From Tardiphaga sp051811025 (GTDB lineage: Bacteria > Pseudomonadota > Alphaproteobacteria > Rhizobiales > Xanthobacteraceae), in contig NZ_JBPWQE010000001.1 of the NCBI RefSeq assembly GCF_051811025.1, forward strand, positions 4,340,001 to 4,404,000: a stretch of 64,000 nt of DNA, written 5' to 3'. How positions within the stretch are numbered: the first letter of the stretch is position 1; the number at the start of each line of letters is the position of its first letter. The notes below the pieces were generated by a model. The model was not told the origin of the DNA, did no database searches, and saw only the letters and a list, made by a program, of their open reading frames with translations. Shown piece by piece: positions 51,072-60,490 of this stretch. The translations under genes and the position numbers were made by a program.

Positions 51072-52757
51072 TTACGCAGCACGCACCTTGGTCAGGAACT
51101 CGTCTACCGCCGTCCGCAACATGCCGGACTGGGTGTCGAGCTCCCTGGCATTCGACAGAACCTGCGAGGCCGCCGTCCCGGTCGCTTCCGCTGCGCTGCT
51201 GACGCCCCCGATATGCTCGCTGATTTCACTGGAGCCCGCCGCGACCGACTGAATGTTGCGCGCGATTTCCCGCGTGGCCTCGCCCTGCTCCTGGACTGCC
51301 GTGGAGATGCTGGTGGTGATCTCGCTCATCTGCGCGATGGTCCCGGTAATGGCGCTGATCGAGAGCACGGCTTCGCTGGTCGACGCCTGCATGGCTGCGA
51401 CCTGCGCGGAGATCTCTTCGGTGGCCTTGGCGGTCTGGCTGGCCAGCGCCTTCACTTCAGAGGCGACCACCGCAAAGCCGCGGCCGGACTCGCCGGCACG
51501 TGCGGCCTCGATGGTCGCGTTCAGCGCCAGCAGATTGGTCTGCGAAGCAATGCTGTGGATCAACTGAACCACTTCGCCGATCTTCTCCGCGCCGCTGGAC
51601 AACAGTTGAACAGTCGCATTGGTACGCTCTGCATCGCCGACTGCCTTGCTGGCAATTTGGCTCGACTGCGATACCTGCCGCAACACTTCGCTGACCGACG
51701 CCGACAATTCCTCGGCGGCGGCTGCAACCGTGCTGACATTGTCCGATGACCGCTCCGACGCGGCGCCGACCGTCGATGCACGCGAACTGGCATCGCTGGC
51801 GGTCGCCGTCATGGATTGCGCGGTGGTCTGCATCCCTGCCGCCGCGGTCGATACCGAGCGGACAATGCCGTTGACGCTGCGTTCGAAATCATCGGCGATG
51901 CTCTCCATGGTCGAACGCCGCTCAGCAGACGCGCGCGCCTGCGTCTCGGCTTCGATCTTGTCGAGCCTGCGAATCCGGACCGCATTGTCCTTAAACACCT
52001 GGACGGTCGATGCCATCGCGCCGATCTCATCGCCGCGCCCGGTCCCGGGAATGTCGTCCTCAAGCGCGCCATCGGCCAGCGTGCGCATCCGCGCGCCGAG
52101 CTGACCGAGCGGGCGGCTGATGCTGCGACCGATCATCCAGGCGATGCCGCCCGCGACCGCACCAATAGCAAAGATCGCCAAACCGAGCGCCCAGATGATC
52201 GGCTTCAACCTGGCATCGAGGTCTTCCAGATAGGCCCCGGCGCCCACATACATGTTCCATCCCGGGATCGCGGCAGCATAGGCAACCTTGCGCAGCGGCG
52301 CCGTCTGGCCCGGTTTGACGTAGTCATAGAACATCGTGTGCTCGCCTTTGGCAGCAACACTGTCGCGCCATTCGCGACCGATCGCCTTGCCATTGGTCAC
52401 CACATCGAGACGGTTCTGACCGATCTGTTTGGCATCCGGCGACAGCACCGTCACGCCGTCCATCATGGAGCCAAACAGGTAGCCCGCGCCGTTGTCGTAG
52501 GTCATCGTATTTGCACGACGACCGAATTCAGCCATCGCGGCTTCCTTGGTGAGCTGGCCAGCGTCGACTTGCTTCTGCAATCCGATCGCCACGCTGCGCG
52601 CGGCATCGACGAAGTGGCGAAGCTCCTCGACCCTTGAGGTCATCATCTCGCGCTGAACGAAATATCCCGCAAGAACGCCAGACGCGCACAGACCAAGCAG
52701 CATGACACCCACCAGAATACCGAGCTTGGGTGTGATCGTCAGATTACTTATCTTCAC
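51072..52757 (-). CDS. Methyl-accepting chemotaxis protein, tandem paralogue 1 (Cache sensor)
   Basis: 561 residues from GTG 52757 (GGAG eight bases upstream; the frame continues 5' without membrane character). Helix at about 12-32, periplasmic Cache_2-type sensor (about 35-185: TMTYDNGAGYLFGSMMDGVTVLS, GWNMYVGAGAYLEDL), second helix (about 190-212), HAMP, then the methyl-accepting coiled coil with tip LIHSIASQTNLLALNATIEA. C-terminus LTKVRAA, no CheR-tethering pentapeptide. Its signalling half is almost the same as in the next two receptors; only the sensor differs. Confidence 0.93.
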   Translation of the reverse strand: MKISNLTITPKLGILVGVMLLGLCASGVLAGYFVQREMMTSRVEELRHFVDAARSVAIGLQKQVDAGQLTKEAAMAEFGRRANTMTYDNGAGYLFGSMMDGVTVLSPDAKQIGQNRLDVVTNGKAIGREWRDSVAAKGEHTMFYDYVKPGQTAPLRKVAYAAAIPGWNMYVGAGAYLEDLDARLKPIIWALGLAIFAIGAVAGGIAWMIGRSISRPLGQLGARMRTLADGALEDDIPGTGRGDEIGAMASTVQVFKDNAVRIRRLDKIEAETQARASAERRSTMESIADDFERSVNGIVRSVSTAAAGMQTTAQSMTATASDASSRASTVGAASERSSDNVSTVAAAAEELSASVSEVLRQVSQSSQIASKAVGDAERTNATVQLLSSGAEKIGEVVQLIHSIASQTNLLALNATIEAARAGESGRGFAVVASEVKALASQTAKATEEISAQVAAMQASTSEAVLSISAITGTIAQMSEITTSISTAVQEQGEATREIARNIQSVAAGSSEISEHIGGVSSAAEATGTAASQVLSNARELDTQSGMLRTAVDEFLTKVRAA

Positions 52758-52936
52758 AATGAGTTCTCCAAAAAAGGGCGCGGGTGCAAATACCAATTGA
52801 GGAGAAGAATACCGAACAGACCTTTTTTTGTTCTTTACAAACCATCCCCGCAGATCATCGAGCCTGTGATACCTGATGCCGAGCAACGATTGCAGCGCTA
52901 CAAGAGTTCGCTCTCCGCGAGAGAAGAGGAAAGGCC

Positions 52937-54625
52937 CTACGCTGCTCGAACCTTCGCGAGGAATTCATCCACCGCCTTGCGCAGGATGCTCGACTGGCCG
53001 TCCAGCTCTTTCGCATTCGACAGCACCATGCCTGCCGCCTGCCCCGTTGCTTCCGCCGCTGCGCTGACACCGCCGATATGAGCGCTGACCTCGCTCGAGC
53101 CTGCGGCAACCGACTGGATGTTGCGCGCGATCTCCTGCGTGGCCGAACCCTGCTCTTCCACGGCCGACGAGATCGTCATAGTGATCTGGCTCATCTGCGC
53201 GATCGTTCCGGTGATGGCGTTGATCGAGCTCACAACCTCCTGCGTCGAGGCCTGCATCGCCGCGACCTGCGCGGAGATTTCCTCGGTCGCCTTCGCCGTC
53301 TGACTCGCCAGCGCCTTCACTTCCGATGCAACGACTGCAAAGCCACGACCGGATTCACCGGCGCGTGCCGCTTCGATGGTGGCGTTGAGCGCAAGCAGAT
53401 TGGTCTGCGATGCGATGTTGTGGATCAGTTGCACGACCTCGCCAATCTTCTCGGCACCGCTGGAGAGCTGCTGCACCGTCGCATTGGTGCGCTCCGCATC
53501 GCCCACGGCCTTGCTGGCGATATCGCTGGAGGCCGCGACCTGACGCAACACTTCGCTGACCGAAGCCGATAGTTCTTCGGCCGCTGCCGCAACCGTGCTC
53601 ACATTGTCAGATGAGCGCGCCGATGCCGCACCGACCGTCGATGCGCGCGAGCTCGCGTCGCTGGCTGTCGCCGTCATCGACTGCGCGGTGCTCTGCATAC
53701 CGGCCGCAGCGGTGGAGACGGAACGCACGATCCCGTTGACGCTGCGCTCAAAATCGTCGGCGAGGCTCTCCATCGCCGCACGGCGTTCGGCAGCAACACG
53801 GGCCTGCGATTCCGCTTCGATCTTGTCGAGCCCGCGAATGCGTACCGCATTGTCCTTGAACACCTGAACCGTTGTGGCCATGGCGCCGATCTCGTCGCCG
53901 CGGTCGACGTCGGGGATCGCTTCATCCAGCGCGCCATCGGCGAGACCGCGCATGCGCGCGCCGAGCCGGCGAAGCGGAATGGTGATGCTGCGGCCAATCA
54001 TCCAGGCAAGCGCGCCGAGAATGACAATGACCGCGAGTGCCGCGATCATCACCGTGCGCGCACTCTCCCAGAGCTGGACCTGCAAGTCGTCGATATAGAC
54101 GCCGGTGCCGATGACCCAGCCCCAGGGCTCGAAACCGACGACATAAGAGAGCTTCGGCTGCGGTGCGTCCTTGCCGGGCTTGGGCCACAGATAGTCGACG
54201 AAGCCCGCCTTCTGCTTCTTCACGACATCGGCGAATTCGACAAACAGCCGCTTGCCGTTCGGATCCTTGTTGCCAGAGAGGTCGCTGCCGTTCATCTCGG
54301 GCTTAATCGGATGCATCACCATGCGCGGCTGCAGGTCGTTGATCCAGAAGTAATCGCCATTGCCGTAGCGCAGTTTGCCGATACGCGCCGCTGCGGTCTT
54401 GCGAGCGGCCTCGTCCGACACACCGCTACGCTGGACCGTTGCGTATTCTTCCTGCGCGATGCCGAGCGCCAGCTCCGTGAGATGGGTCAATTCGCTCTGG
54501 CGCTGCTGCTTGAGGGAGTCGCCGAGGGTATTCAGCTGCATCCAGGCCAGCCCGGCGAGGCCAAGAAAGCTCAAGCCAATGATGCTGTAGAGGCGAAGGC
54601 CGATCGAAATTTTCAAACGATGCAT
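52937..54625 (-). CDS. Methyl-accepting chemotaxis protein, tandem paralogue 2 (Cache_2 sensor)
   Basis: 562 residues from ATG 54625. The periplasmic sensor (about 30-190) is a textbook single Cache_2: GNGDYFWINDLQPRMVMHPIKP, GKRLFVEFADVVKKQKAGFV, and YVVGFEPWGWVIGTGVYIDD. Such domains bind small organic acids. HAMP and signalling domain follow, with tip LIHNIASQTNLLALNATIEA and end LAKVRAA. The protein part of the signalling domain matches its two neighbours closely, but the DNA differs at many third positions, so it is the older member of the trio. Confidence 0.93.
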   Translation of the reverse strand: MHRLKISIGLRLYSIIGLSFLGLAGLAWMQLNTLGDSLKQQRQSELTHLTELALGIAQEEYATVQRSGVSDEAARKTAAARIGKLRYGNGDYFWINDLQPRMVMHPIKPEMNGSDLSGNKDPNGKRLFVEFADVVKKQKAGFVDYLWPKPGKDAPQPKLSYVVGFEPWGWVIGTGVYIDDLQVQLWESARTVMIAALAVIVILGALAWMIGRSITIPLRRLGARMRGLADGALDEAIPDVDRGDEIGAMATTVQVFKDNAVRIRGLDKIEAESQARVAAERRAAMESLADDFERSVNGIVRSVSTAAAGMQSTAQSMTATASDASSRASTVGAASARSSDNVSTVAAAAEELSASVSEVLRQVAASSDIASKAVGDAERTNATVQQLSSGAEKIGEVVQLIHNIASQTNLLALNATIEAARAGESGRGFAVVASEVKALASQTAKATEEISAQVAAMQASTQEVVSSINAITGTIAQMSQITMTISSAVEEQGSATQEIARNIQSVAAGSSEVSAHIGGVSAAAEATGQAAGMVLSNAKELDGQSSILRKAVDEFLAKVRAA

Positions 54626-54876
54626 GGGAAGTATCCCTGTAAGGCGCGCTGAAATGAGCGATTCACCATTGCAGGGTGTGGTTTCGAGTTCGTGAAGCGG
54701 TGTGTAGTTCCGTTTCTGCAACCGCGGTTATTGGTTACCTCGAACACGCCAAAAGGCGCGCTACAGGTAGCTGCGCACCTATATGAACTATCATTATGCA
54801 GATTTAAATTTGGTGGTGCAGCGATACGACGCAGCGACTGAAGCTCAATAGTTTAGGCAAGTCTTGGCCTGGTAGC

Positions 54877-54907
54877 TCCCCGAGCGCAGCAAAGCCGCGC
54901 TCGGGGA
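54877..54907 (-). terminator. Hairpin after chemoreceptor paralogue 3
   Basis: Eleven-bp perfect stem TCCCCGAGCGC / GCGCTCGGGGA with a nine-base loop, 12 bases beyond the stop codon of the leftward gene. No T-run follows. Confidence 0.6.
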
Positions 54908-54918
54908 AGGATTTTGAC

Positions 54919-56598
54919 TCAGGCCGCTCTTACCTTGGCGAGGAATTCATCCACGGCGGTGCGCAGCATGCCGGACTGGCTCTCCAGCTCCTTTGCATTA
55001 GACAGCACCTGTGACGCCGCGGAGCCGGTGGCCTCGGCTGCGCTGCTGACGCCGCCGATATGATTGCTGATCTCATTCGCGCCGGCCGACACCGATTGAA
55101 TGTTGCGCGCGATTTCCTGCGTCGCCGAGCCCTGCTGCTCCACCGCCACAGAGATCGTGTTGGTGATCTGGCTCATCTGGGCGATGGTGCCGGTGATGGC
55201 GCCGATCGATGCAACGGCCTCGCTGGTCGATGCCTGCATGGCGGCGACCTGCGCCGAGATTTCCTCGGTGGCCTTGGCGGTCTGGCTGGCCAGCGCCTTC
55301 ACTTCGGACGCCACCACGGCAAAGCCTCGGCCAGACTCGCCGGCACGTGCGGCCTCGATGGTCGCGTTCAGCGCCAGCAGATTGGTCTGCGAGGCAATGC
55401 TGTGGATCAGCTGTACTACTTCGCCGATCTTCTCAGCGCCGCTCGACAGGATCTGGACGGTCGCATTGGTACGTTCGGCATCACTTACCGCCTTGTTGGC
55501 TATCTCGCTGGAGGCGGACACCTGACGCAGCACTTCGCTGACCGATGCCGACAATTCCTCCGCAGCCGCCGCGACCGTGCTGACATTATCGGACGAGCGC
55601 GTCGAAGCTGCACTGACCGTCGCGGCGCGCGAGCTTGCATCACTCGCCGTCGCCGTCATCGATTGCGCGGTGCTCTGCATGCCGACCGCCGCGGTCGAGA
55701 CCGAGCGGACGATACCCGTCACGCTGCGCTCGAAATCCGTGGCCATCGCCTCCATGGCGGCGCGGCGCTCCGCGGCGATACGGCCCTGCGCATCCGCCTC
55801 GACCTGTTCGAGCGAGCGGATACGCAGCGCATTGTCCTTGAACACCTGAACCGTCTTGGCCATTGCGCCGACTTCATCGCCGCGGCCGACGCCGGGAATT
55901 TCCTCATCCAGCGCACCATTGGCGAGCGACTCCATGCGCGATCCCAGCATGCCGAGCGGCTTGGTGATGCTACGGCCGATCAGCCACGCGATCGCACCCG
56001 CCACCGCGGCAATGGCCAGCATGGCCAGGCCGAGCGCCCAGATGATCGGCTTCAGATGCTCATCGAGATCGTCGAGATAAGCGCCGGTGGCGATGAACAT
56101 GTTCCAACCCGGAAGAGCTGCTGCATATCCCATCTTCCTCGACGGTACTGTCGTATTCGGCTTCTGGAATTCGTAGGTCAGAATCTTCGTGCCGTTGGCT
56201 GCGACGCCGTCGCGGAATTCACGCGTAATGGCAACGCCACTGACCTTGACGTCGAGCCGGTTGGATCCCGCCTTGAAGCCCGGCAGATGAACCACCTCAC
56301 CGTCCATCGTGTAGATGAACAGATAGTTGCCGTTGTCATAGGTCATCGGCTCGATGCGGCGGACCAGCTCGGCGGTCGCGGCTTCCTTGGTGAGCTTGCC
56401 TGTAGCGACATCCTTCTGGATGCTGGCGGCTACGTTGGTCCCGATTTCGACGATCGACTTCAGCTGCTCGGTGCGCGCGGAGAGCATCTCGCTCTTGACC
56501 ATATAGGCGGCCAAAATGCCCGCGGCGCAGAGGCCGATCATGGTGACCGCCACCAGAACGACGAGCTTGTACGTAATACGGATATTGGCGAGCTTCAC
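54919..56598 (-). CDS. Methyl-accepting chemotaxis protein, tandem paralogue 3 (Cache sensor)
   Basis: 559 residues from GTG 56598 (GGGGGAA upstream). Same plan as paralogue 1: helix about 12-32, Cache sensor (EPMTYDNGNYLFIYTMDGEV, MGYAALPGWNMFIATGAYLDDL), helix about 190-212, HAMP, signalling coiled coil with tip LIHSIASQTNLLALNATIEA, end LAKVRAA. Its sensor is most like paralogue 1, from which it differs mainly in the putative ligand pocket. Shares a 59-base identical DNA run with paralogue 1. Confidence 0.93.
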   Translation of the reverse strand: MKLANIRITYKLVVLVAVTMIGLCAAGILAAYMVKSEMLSARTEQLKSIVEIGTNVAASIQKDVATGKLTKEAATAELVRRIEPMTYDNGNYLFIYTMDGEVVHLPGFKAGSNRLDVKVSGVAITREFRDGVAANGTKILTYEFQKPNTTVPSRKMGYAAALPGWNMFIATGAYLDDLDEHLKPIIWALGLAMLAIAAVAGAIAWLIGRSITKPLGMLGSRMESLANGALDEEIPGVGRGDEVGAMAKTVQVFKDNALRIRSLEQVEADAQGRIAAERRAAMEAMATDFERSVTGIVRSVSTAAVGMQSTAQSMTATASDASSRAATVSAASTRSSDNVSTVAAAAEELSASVSEVLRQVSASSEIANKAVSDAERTNATVQILSSGAEKIGEVVQLIHSIASQTNLLALNATIEAARAGESGRGFAVVASEVKALASQTAKATEEISAQVAAMQASTSEAVASIGAITGTIAQMSQITNTISVAVEQQGSATQEIARNIQSVSAGANEISNHIGGVSSAAEATGSAASQVLSNAKELESQSGMLRTAVDEFLAKVRAA

Positions 56599-56740
56599 GA
56601 CTATATTCCCCCGAGCGTGCGATTTTCGATCGCTGATTCCTCGCGGTAAACCTACCGGGGTAGTGTTCCCAAATCCTTACACCTGCGGGCGGGGCAAGCC
56701 TGCCGCGTCGACCTGAATGTGAAATTTTCCCTAAAACGAA

Positions 56741-56769
56741 AAAATCCCCGCCTTTCGGGCGGGGATTTT
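56741..56769 (-). terminator. Rho-independent terminator of serA
   Basis: Twelve-bp perfect stem AAAATCCCCGCC / GGCGGGGATTTT with a five-base loop; read leftward it ends in a run of six T. It lies 28 bases after the serA stop. Confidence 0.9.
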
Positions 56770-56796
56770 GGCAATATCAGTTCAGGAGCGAGACAC

Positions 56797-58386
56797 TCAG
56801 AATGTCAGCGCCTTGGCCTGTTTCACCTGCGGCAGCGCCTGCACCTTGCTCAGCACATCGGCCGGCACAGCGCCGTCGATCTCCACCAGCGCGATGGCAT
56901 CACCGCCCTGTTCGTTGCGGCCGAGATGGAAGGTTGCGATGTTGACCTTGGCGTCGCCGAGCAGCGAGGCGAACTTTCCGATGAAGCCCGGCTTGTCCTC
57001 GTTGGTGATGTAGATCATCGACTTCCCGAACTCGGCATCGACGCGGATACCCTTGATATCGACCAGCCGCGGCTTGCCGTCATGATAGACGGTGCCGGAC
57101 ACCGAGCGTTCCTGTCGTTCGGTGATAACATTGACGGTGATCAGGCTTTCGTAATCGCTCTGCGCCGCGCGCACCACTTCATCGACCACCATGCCGCGCT
57201 CCTTGGCAACGGCCGGCGCGGAGACGACGTTGACGTCGCCGAGCATCGGCCGCAGCAACCCGCTCAATGCAGCAGACGTCAGGGCCTTGATCTTCATTTC
57301 GGCCACCGCACCTTCATAGGTGATCTGCACCTTGGCAATGCCGGTCTCGGTGAGCTGGCCCGCGAACGAGCCAAGCTTCTCGGCGAGTTCGATGAACGGC
57401 TTCAGCTTCGGCGCTTCTTCCGCGGTGATCGACGGGAAGTTGACCGCGTTGGAGATCGCGCCCGACAGCAGATAATCCGACATCTGCTCGGCGACCTGCA
57501 GCGCGACATTCTCCTGCGCTTCGGTCGTCGATGCGCCCAAATGCGGCGTGCAGATCACATTGGGATGGCCGAACAGCACGTTCTTGGTGGCCGGCTCCTC
57601 GACGAACACGTCGAAGGCAGCGCCGGCGACCTGTTTGGAGTTCAGCGCATCGACCAGCGCCTGCTCATCGACCAGACCGCCGCGGGCGCAGTTGATAATA
57701 CGCACGCCGGGCTTCATTTTGGCGATCGCTGCAGCATCGATGATGTTCTTCGTCTTCTCCGTCAGCGGCGTGTGCAGCGTGATGAAATCGGCACGCTTGA
57801 GGAGGTCGTCGAGTTCGACTTTCTCGACGCCGATATCCTTGGCCCGCTCCGGGGACAGGAACGGGTCGAAAGCGATGACCTTCATGCGCAGGCCGAGCGC
57901 ACGGTCGGCCGCGATAGCGCCAATATTGCCGCAACCGATCACACCCAGCGTCTTGCCGGTGATCTCGACGCCCATGAAACGGTTCTTCTCCCACTTGCCG
58001 GCCTGGGTCGACGCATCGGCCTGCGGGATTTCGCGGGCGAGCGAGAGCATCAGCGTGATCGCATGTTCGGCGGTCGTGATCGAATTGCCGAACGGCGTGT
58101 TCATCACGATGATGCCCTTGGCGGTGGCCGCGGGAATTTCGACATTGTCGACGCCGATGCCAGCGCGGCCGATCACTTTCAGGCGCGTCGCCTTTTCGAG
58201 GATCTTCGCGGTCGCCTTGGTGGCCGAGCGGATCGCAAGGCCGTCGTAGTTGCCGATGATCTCGGCAAGCTTGTCCTTGTCCTTGCCGAGGTTCGGCTGG
58301 AAGTCGACATCGATGCCGCGGTCACGAAAGATCTGCACGGCGGCGGGAGAGAGAGCGTCGGAAATGAGAACCTTGGGAGCGGACAT
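56797..58386 (-). CDS. serA: D-3-phosphoglycerate dehydrogenase
   Basis: 529 residues from ATG 58386, the long (type 1) form. Catalyses NAD-dependent oxidation of 3-phosphoglycerate, first step of serine synthesis. NAD-binding GVIGCGNIGAIAADRA, catalytic Arg in NCARGGLVDEQAL, Glu in DVFVEEPA and His in NVICTPHLGASTTEA. An allosteric-substrate-binding domain (about 320-450) and a C-terminal ACT domain (about 455-529, YITNEDKPGFIGKFASLLGD) follow, so serine feedback is expected. Ends in a terminator; starts seven bases after the sseB stop. Confidence 0.97.
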   Translation of the reverse strand: MSAPKVLISDALSPAAVQIFRDRGIDVDFQPNLGKDKDKLAEIIGNYDGLAIRSATKATAKILEKATRLKVIGRAGIGVDNVEIPAATAKGIIVMNTPFGNSITTAEHAITLMLSLAREIPQADASTQAGKWEKNRFMGVEITGKTLGVIGCGNIGAIAADRALGLRMKVIAFDPFLSPERAKDIGVEKVELDDLLKRADFITLHTPLTEKTKNIIDAAAIAKMKPGVRIINCARGGLVDEQALVDALNSKQVAGAAFDVFVEEPATKNVLFGHPNVICTPHLGASTTEAQENVALQVAEQMSDYLLSGAISNAVNFPSITAEEAPKLKPFIELAEKLGSFAGQLTETGIAKVQITYEGAVAEMKIKALTSAALSGLLRPMLGDVNVVSAPAVAKERGMVVDEVVRAAQSDYESLITVNVITERQERSVSGTVYHDGKPRLVDIKGIRVDAEFGKSMIYITNEDKPGFIGKFASLLGDAKVNIATFHLGRNEQGGDAIALVEIDGAVPADVLSKVQALPQVKQAKALTF

Positions 58387-58393
58387 GATGGAC

Positions 58394-59170
58394 CTATCTG
58401 AACAGTTTGCTGAAGAAGCCGCGTTTGGCGGCAATGACAGGAATCCCTGCCCGGAGATCCGGGCCGAGAGAATTTTCGTTGATAGGCACCGCATCCAGGA
58501 AGCGGCCCCTGAGAACGTCGCCACGCACCGCACGCTTGAGGGCCTCCTGGACGTCCCTCCATTCGCCCTTATGGTCGACGCCGAGCATCCAGCTTTCATT
58601 GGTTTCGCCAGCGTGTTTCGCCAGCATCAGCCACGCGCCTAGCACCGTCTTGAGTGCGCCGAGCTCGTGTCCGAGCGCTGCGATCAAGGCATCAGGAATT
58701 TGCTTCGGCATGCCAAGCAGAACGTTCGCGGGCTCTTCGATGACGACGGTTTGCCCGTCTTCACCGAAATTACCTGCCAGCAAGCGCGATGCCTCGCTGC
58801 GAGAGAATTCCTTGCCGTAATCCGATCCTGGATTGAGCAAGAAAGCCCTGTCAGGATTCCGCTTGAAGAAGTCGCGTGTGACATCCGGCGCGACAATGTG
58901 ATCGCCGTGGAAGATGGCACGCGCGCGAGATGCCGCCGTAAAGAACGGCAACACCTCTTCGTCTCCATGTCTGACCGATGCCAAGGTCAATTTGGAACCC
59001 TCTGGAATACCTGCCTTGCCGTTTTCGTCGGGCACCAGCGCACCAGCTTCGGGAAGTAGTACGACGAAGATATCTGCGTCGATGATATCGCGGGCAAAAC
59101 CCGGCCGCTCGGCCGGATCTGCCGATGCACGCATCAATGCACGCTCGATGTCGTTCTCTGGCTGAAACAT
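58394..59170 (-). CDS. sseB: SseB-family protein (enhanced serine sensitivity)
   Basis: 258 residues. The N-terminal SseB domain (FQPENDIERALMRASADP, DADIFVVLLPE, GSKLTLASVRHGDEEVLPFFTAASRA) and C-terminal SseB domain (TNESWMLGVDHKGEWRDVQEALK, RFLDAVPI, GIPVIAAKRGFFSKLF) are both present. In E. coli sseB overexpression raises serine sensitivity; molecular role unknown. Here it lies between serC and serA, seven bases before serA, so genetic linkage to serine synthesis is direct. Confidence 0.88.
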   Translation of the reverse strand: MFQPENDIERALMRASADPAERPGFARDIIDADIFVVLLPEAGALVPDENGKAGIPEGSKLTLASVRHGDEEVLPFFTAASRARAIFHGDHIVAPDVTRDFFKRNPDRAFLLNPGSDYGKEFSRSEASRLLAGNFGEDGQTVVIEEPANVLLGMPKQIPDALIAALGHELGALKTVLGAWLMLAKHAGETNESWMLGVDHKGEWRDVQEALKRAVRGDVLRGRFLDAVPINENSLGPDLRAGIPVIAAKRGFFSKLFR

Positions 59171-59187
59171 GGATGCCTCTGGAAATC

Positions 59188-59225
59188 GGGTTGATCGGGA
59201 GACGATGTGTCGTCCAGATCAACCC
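59188..59225 (-). other. Two-part hairpin between serC and sseB
   Basis: Outer 9-bp arms GGGTTGATC / GATCAACCC enclose a 5-bp stem GACGA / TCGTC with a TGTG loop. It fills most of the 93-base gap after serC and ends 18 bases before the sseB start codon, so it could attenuate or uncouple the downstream sseB-serA message. No T-run follows. Confidence 0.6.
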
Positions 59226-59263
59226 GCAGGTTCGCTTCGGCAGTCTTAGTTTGGGCAGTAAGA

Positions 59264-60436
59264 TCAGGCCGCCTTGGCGAGCGAGGCCTTGGTCTCGGCA
59301 AAGGCCCAGTCGATCCACTGCGTGAGGATCTCGACGTCCTTGGCTTCAACCGTGGCACCACACCAGATGCGCAGACCGGCCGGCGCATCGCGATAATGCG
59401 CGAAATCGAAACCGGCATTTTCCTTCTCGACAGCCGCGACCAGCTTCTTGGCGAAGTCGGCCTGTGCGTCCGGCGATAGCTCGGTGATCGCGGGATCGAT
59501 CACCTTCATGCACACCGACGTGTTGGAGCGGATCGCGGGATCGGCCGCGAGGAAGTCGATCCACGGCGTCTTCGCCTTCCAGTCGGCAAGCGCCTTGGTG
59601 TTGGCGTCCGCACGCGCGATCAGCGCCTTGAGGCCTCCGACCGACTTGGCCCATCCGAGCGCATCGAGATAATCCTCGACGCACAGCATCGACGGCGTGT
59701 TGATGGTCTCGCCAACGAAGATGCCTTCGTTGAGCTTGCCGCCCTTAGTCATGCGGAAGATCTTCGGCAGCGGCCACGGCGGCGTATAGCTCTCCAGACG
59801 CGCCACGGCGCGCGGCGACAGCACCAGCATGCCATGTGCGGCTTCGCCGCCCAGCGCCTTCTGCCAGGAGAAGGTGACGACATCGAGCTTCGCCCAGTCG
59901 AGCGGCTGCGCGAAAGCGGCCGAGGTCGCGTCGCAAATGGTCAGGCCTTCGCGGTCAGCCTTGATCCAGTCGGCATTCGGCACGCGCACGCCGGAGGTGG
60001 TGCCGTTCCAGGTGAAGACGATGTCCGAGTTCGGATCGGCCTTCGACAGATCGGGAAGCTCGCCATAGCCGGCATGCAGCTTCGTGACGTCCTTGAGCTT
60101 GAGCTCCTTGACGATGTCGGAGACCCAGCCTTCGCCGAAGGATTCCCAGGCGATGGTGGTGACGGGACGGGGCCCGAGCAGCGACCACAGCGCCATCTCG
60201 ACGGCGCCCGTATCCGATGCCGGCACGATACCAATGCGGTAATCTGCGGGCACTTCAAGCACTTCGCGCGTCAGATCGATCGCGAGCTTGAGCTTATTCT
60301 TGCCGATCTTCGCACGGTGCGAACGGCCAAGCGCGGCGTCGGTGAGTTTTTCGGGGGTCCAGCCGGGGCGCTTGGCGCAGGGGCCGGAGGAGAAATGCGG
60401 CACATTGGGCCGCGAAGCGGGCTTCGCTGCAGTCAT
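59264..60436 (-). CDS. serC: Phosphoserine aminotransferase
   Basis: 390 residues of the longer alphaproteobacterial type. Converts 3-phosphohydroxypyruvate and glutamate to phosphoserine using PLP. Start NVPHFSSGPCAKRPGWTPE, cofactor region FTWNGTTSGVRVPNADW, Asp in LTICDATSAAFAQPLDW and PLP-lysine in VTFSWQKALGGEAAHGML. Cytoplasmic. A sigma-70-like promoter and a short structured leader precede it; sseB and serA follow in the same direction, giving two consecutive enzymes of the serine pathway. Confidence 0.96.
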   Translation of the reverse strand: MTAAKPASRPNVPHFSSGPCAKRPGWTPEKLTDAALGRSHRAKIGKNKLKLAIDLTREVLEVPADYRIGIVPASDTGAVEMALWSLLGPRPVTTIAWESFGEGWVSDIVKELKLKDVTKLHAGYGELPDLSKADPNSDIVFTWNGTTSGVRVPNADWIKADREGLTICDATSAAFAQPLDWAKLDVVTFSWQKALGGEAAHGMLVLSPRAVARLESYTPPWPLPKIFRMTKGGKLNEGIFVGETINTPSMLCVEDYLDALGWAKSVGGLKALIARADANTKALADWKAKTPWIDFLAADPAIRSNTSVCMKVIDPAITELSPDAQADFAKKLVAAVEKENAGFDFAHYRDAPAGLRIWCGATVEAKDVEILTQWIDWAFAETKASLAKAA

Positions 60437-60484
60437 ATTCTATCCTTCCAGATAGCTAGCCTCCCGTTGGGGGGAGGTGTCCCG
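60437..60484 (-). ncRNA. Candidate serC-motif leader RNA
   Basis: The expected transcript start is near 60484. The roughly 48-nt leader has two small hairpins: CCTCCC / GGGAGG (60460-60477) and CTATC / GATAG (60440-60455), the latter holding the GGAAGG ribosome-binding site in its loop, immediately before the ATG. A conserved 'serC' RNA motif is known ahead of serC in alphaproteobacteria; this location and two-hairpin form agree with it. Whether it senses a ligand is not established. Confidence 0.55.
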
Positions 60485-60490
60485 CTGGCG

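Noticed and set aside
55060..58401. Long rightward open frames opposite chemoreceptor 3 and serA
   Set aside because: Arise from GC-rich third positions of the real genes on the other strand; their translations are His/Arg/Gly-rich and unlike any protein.
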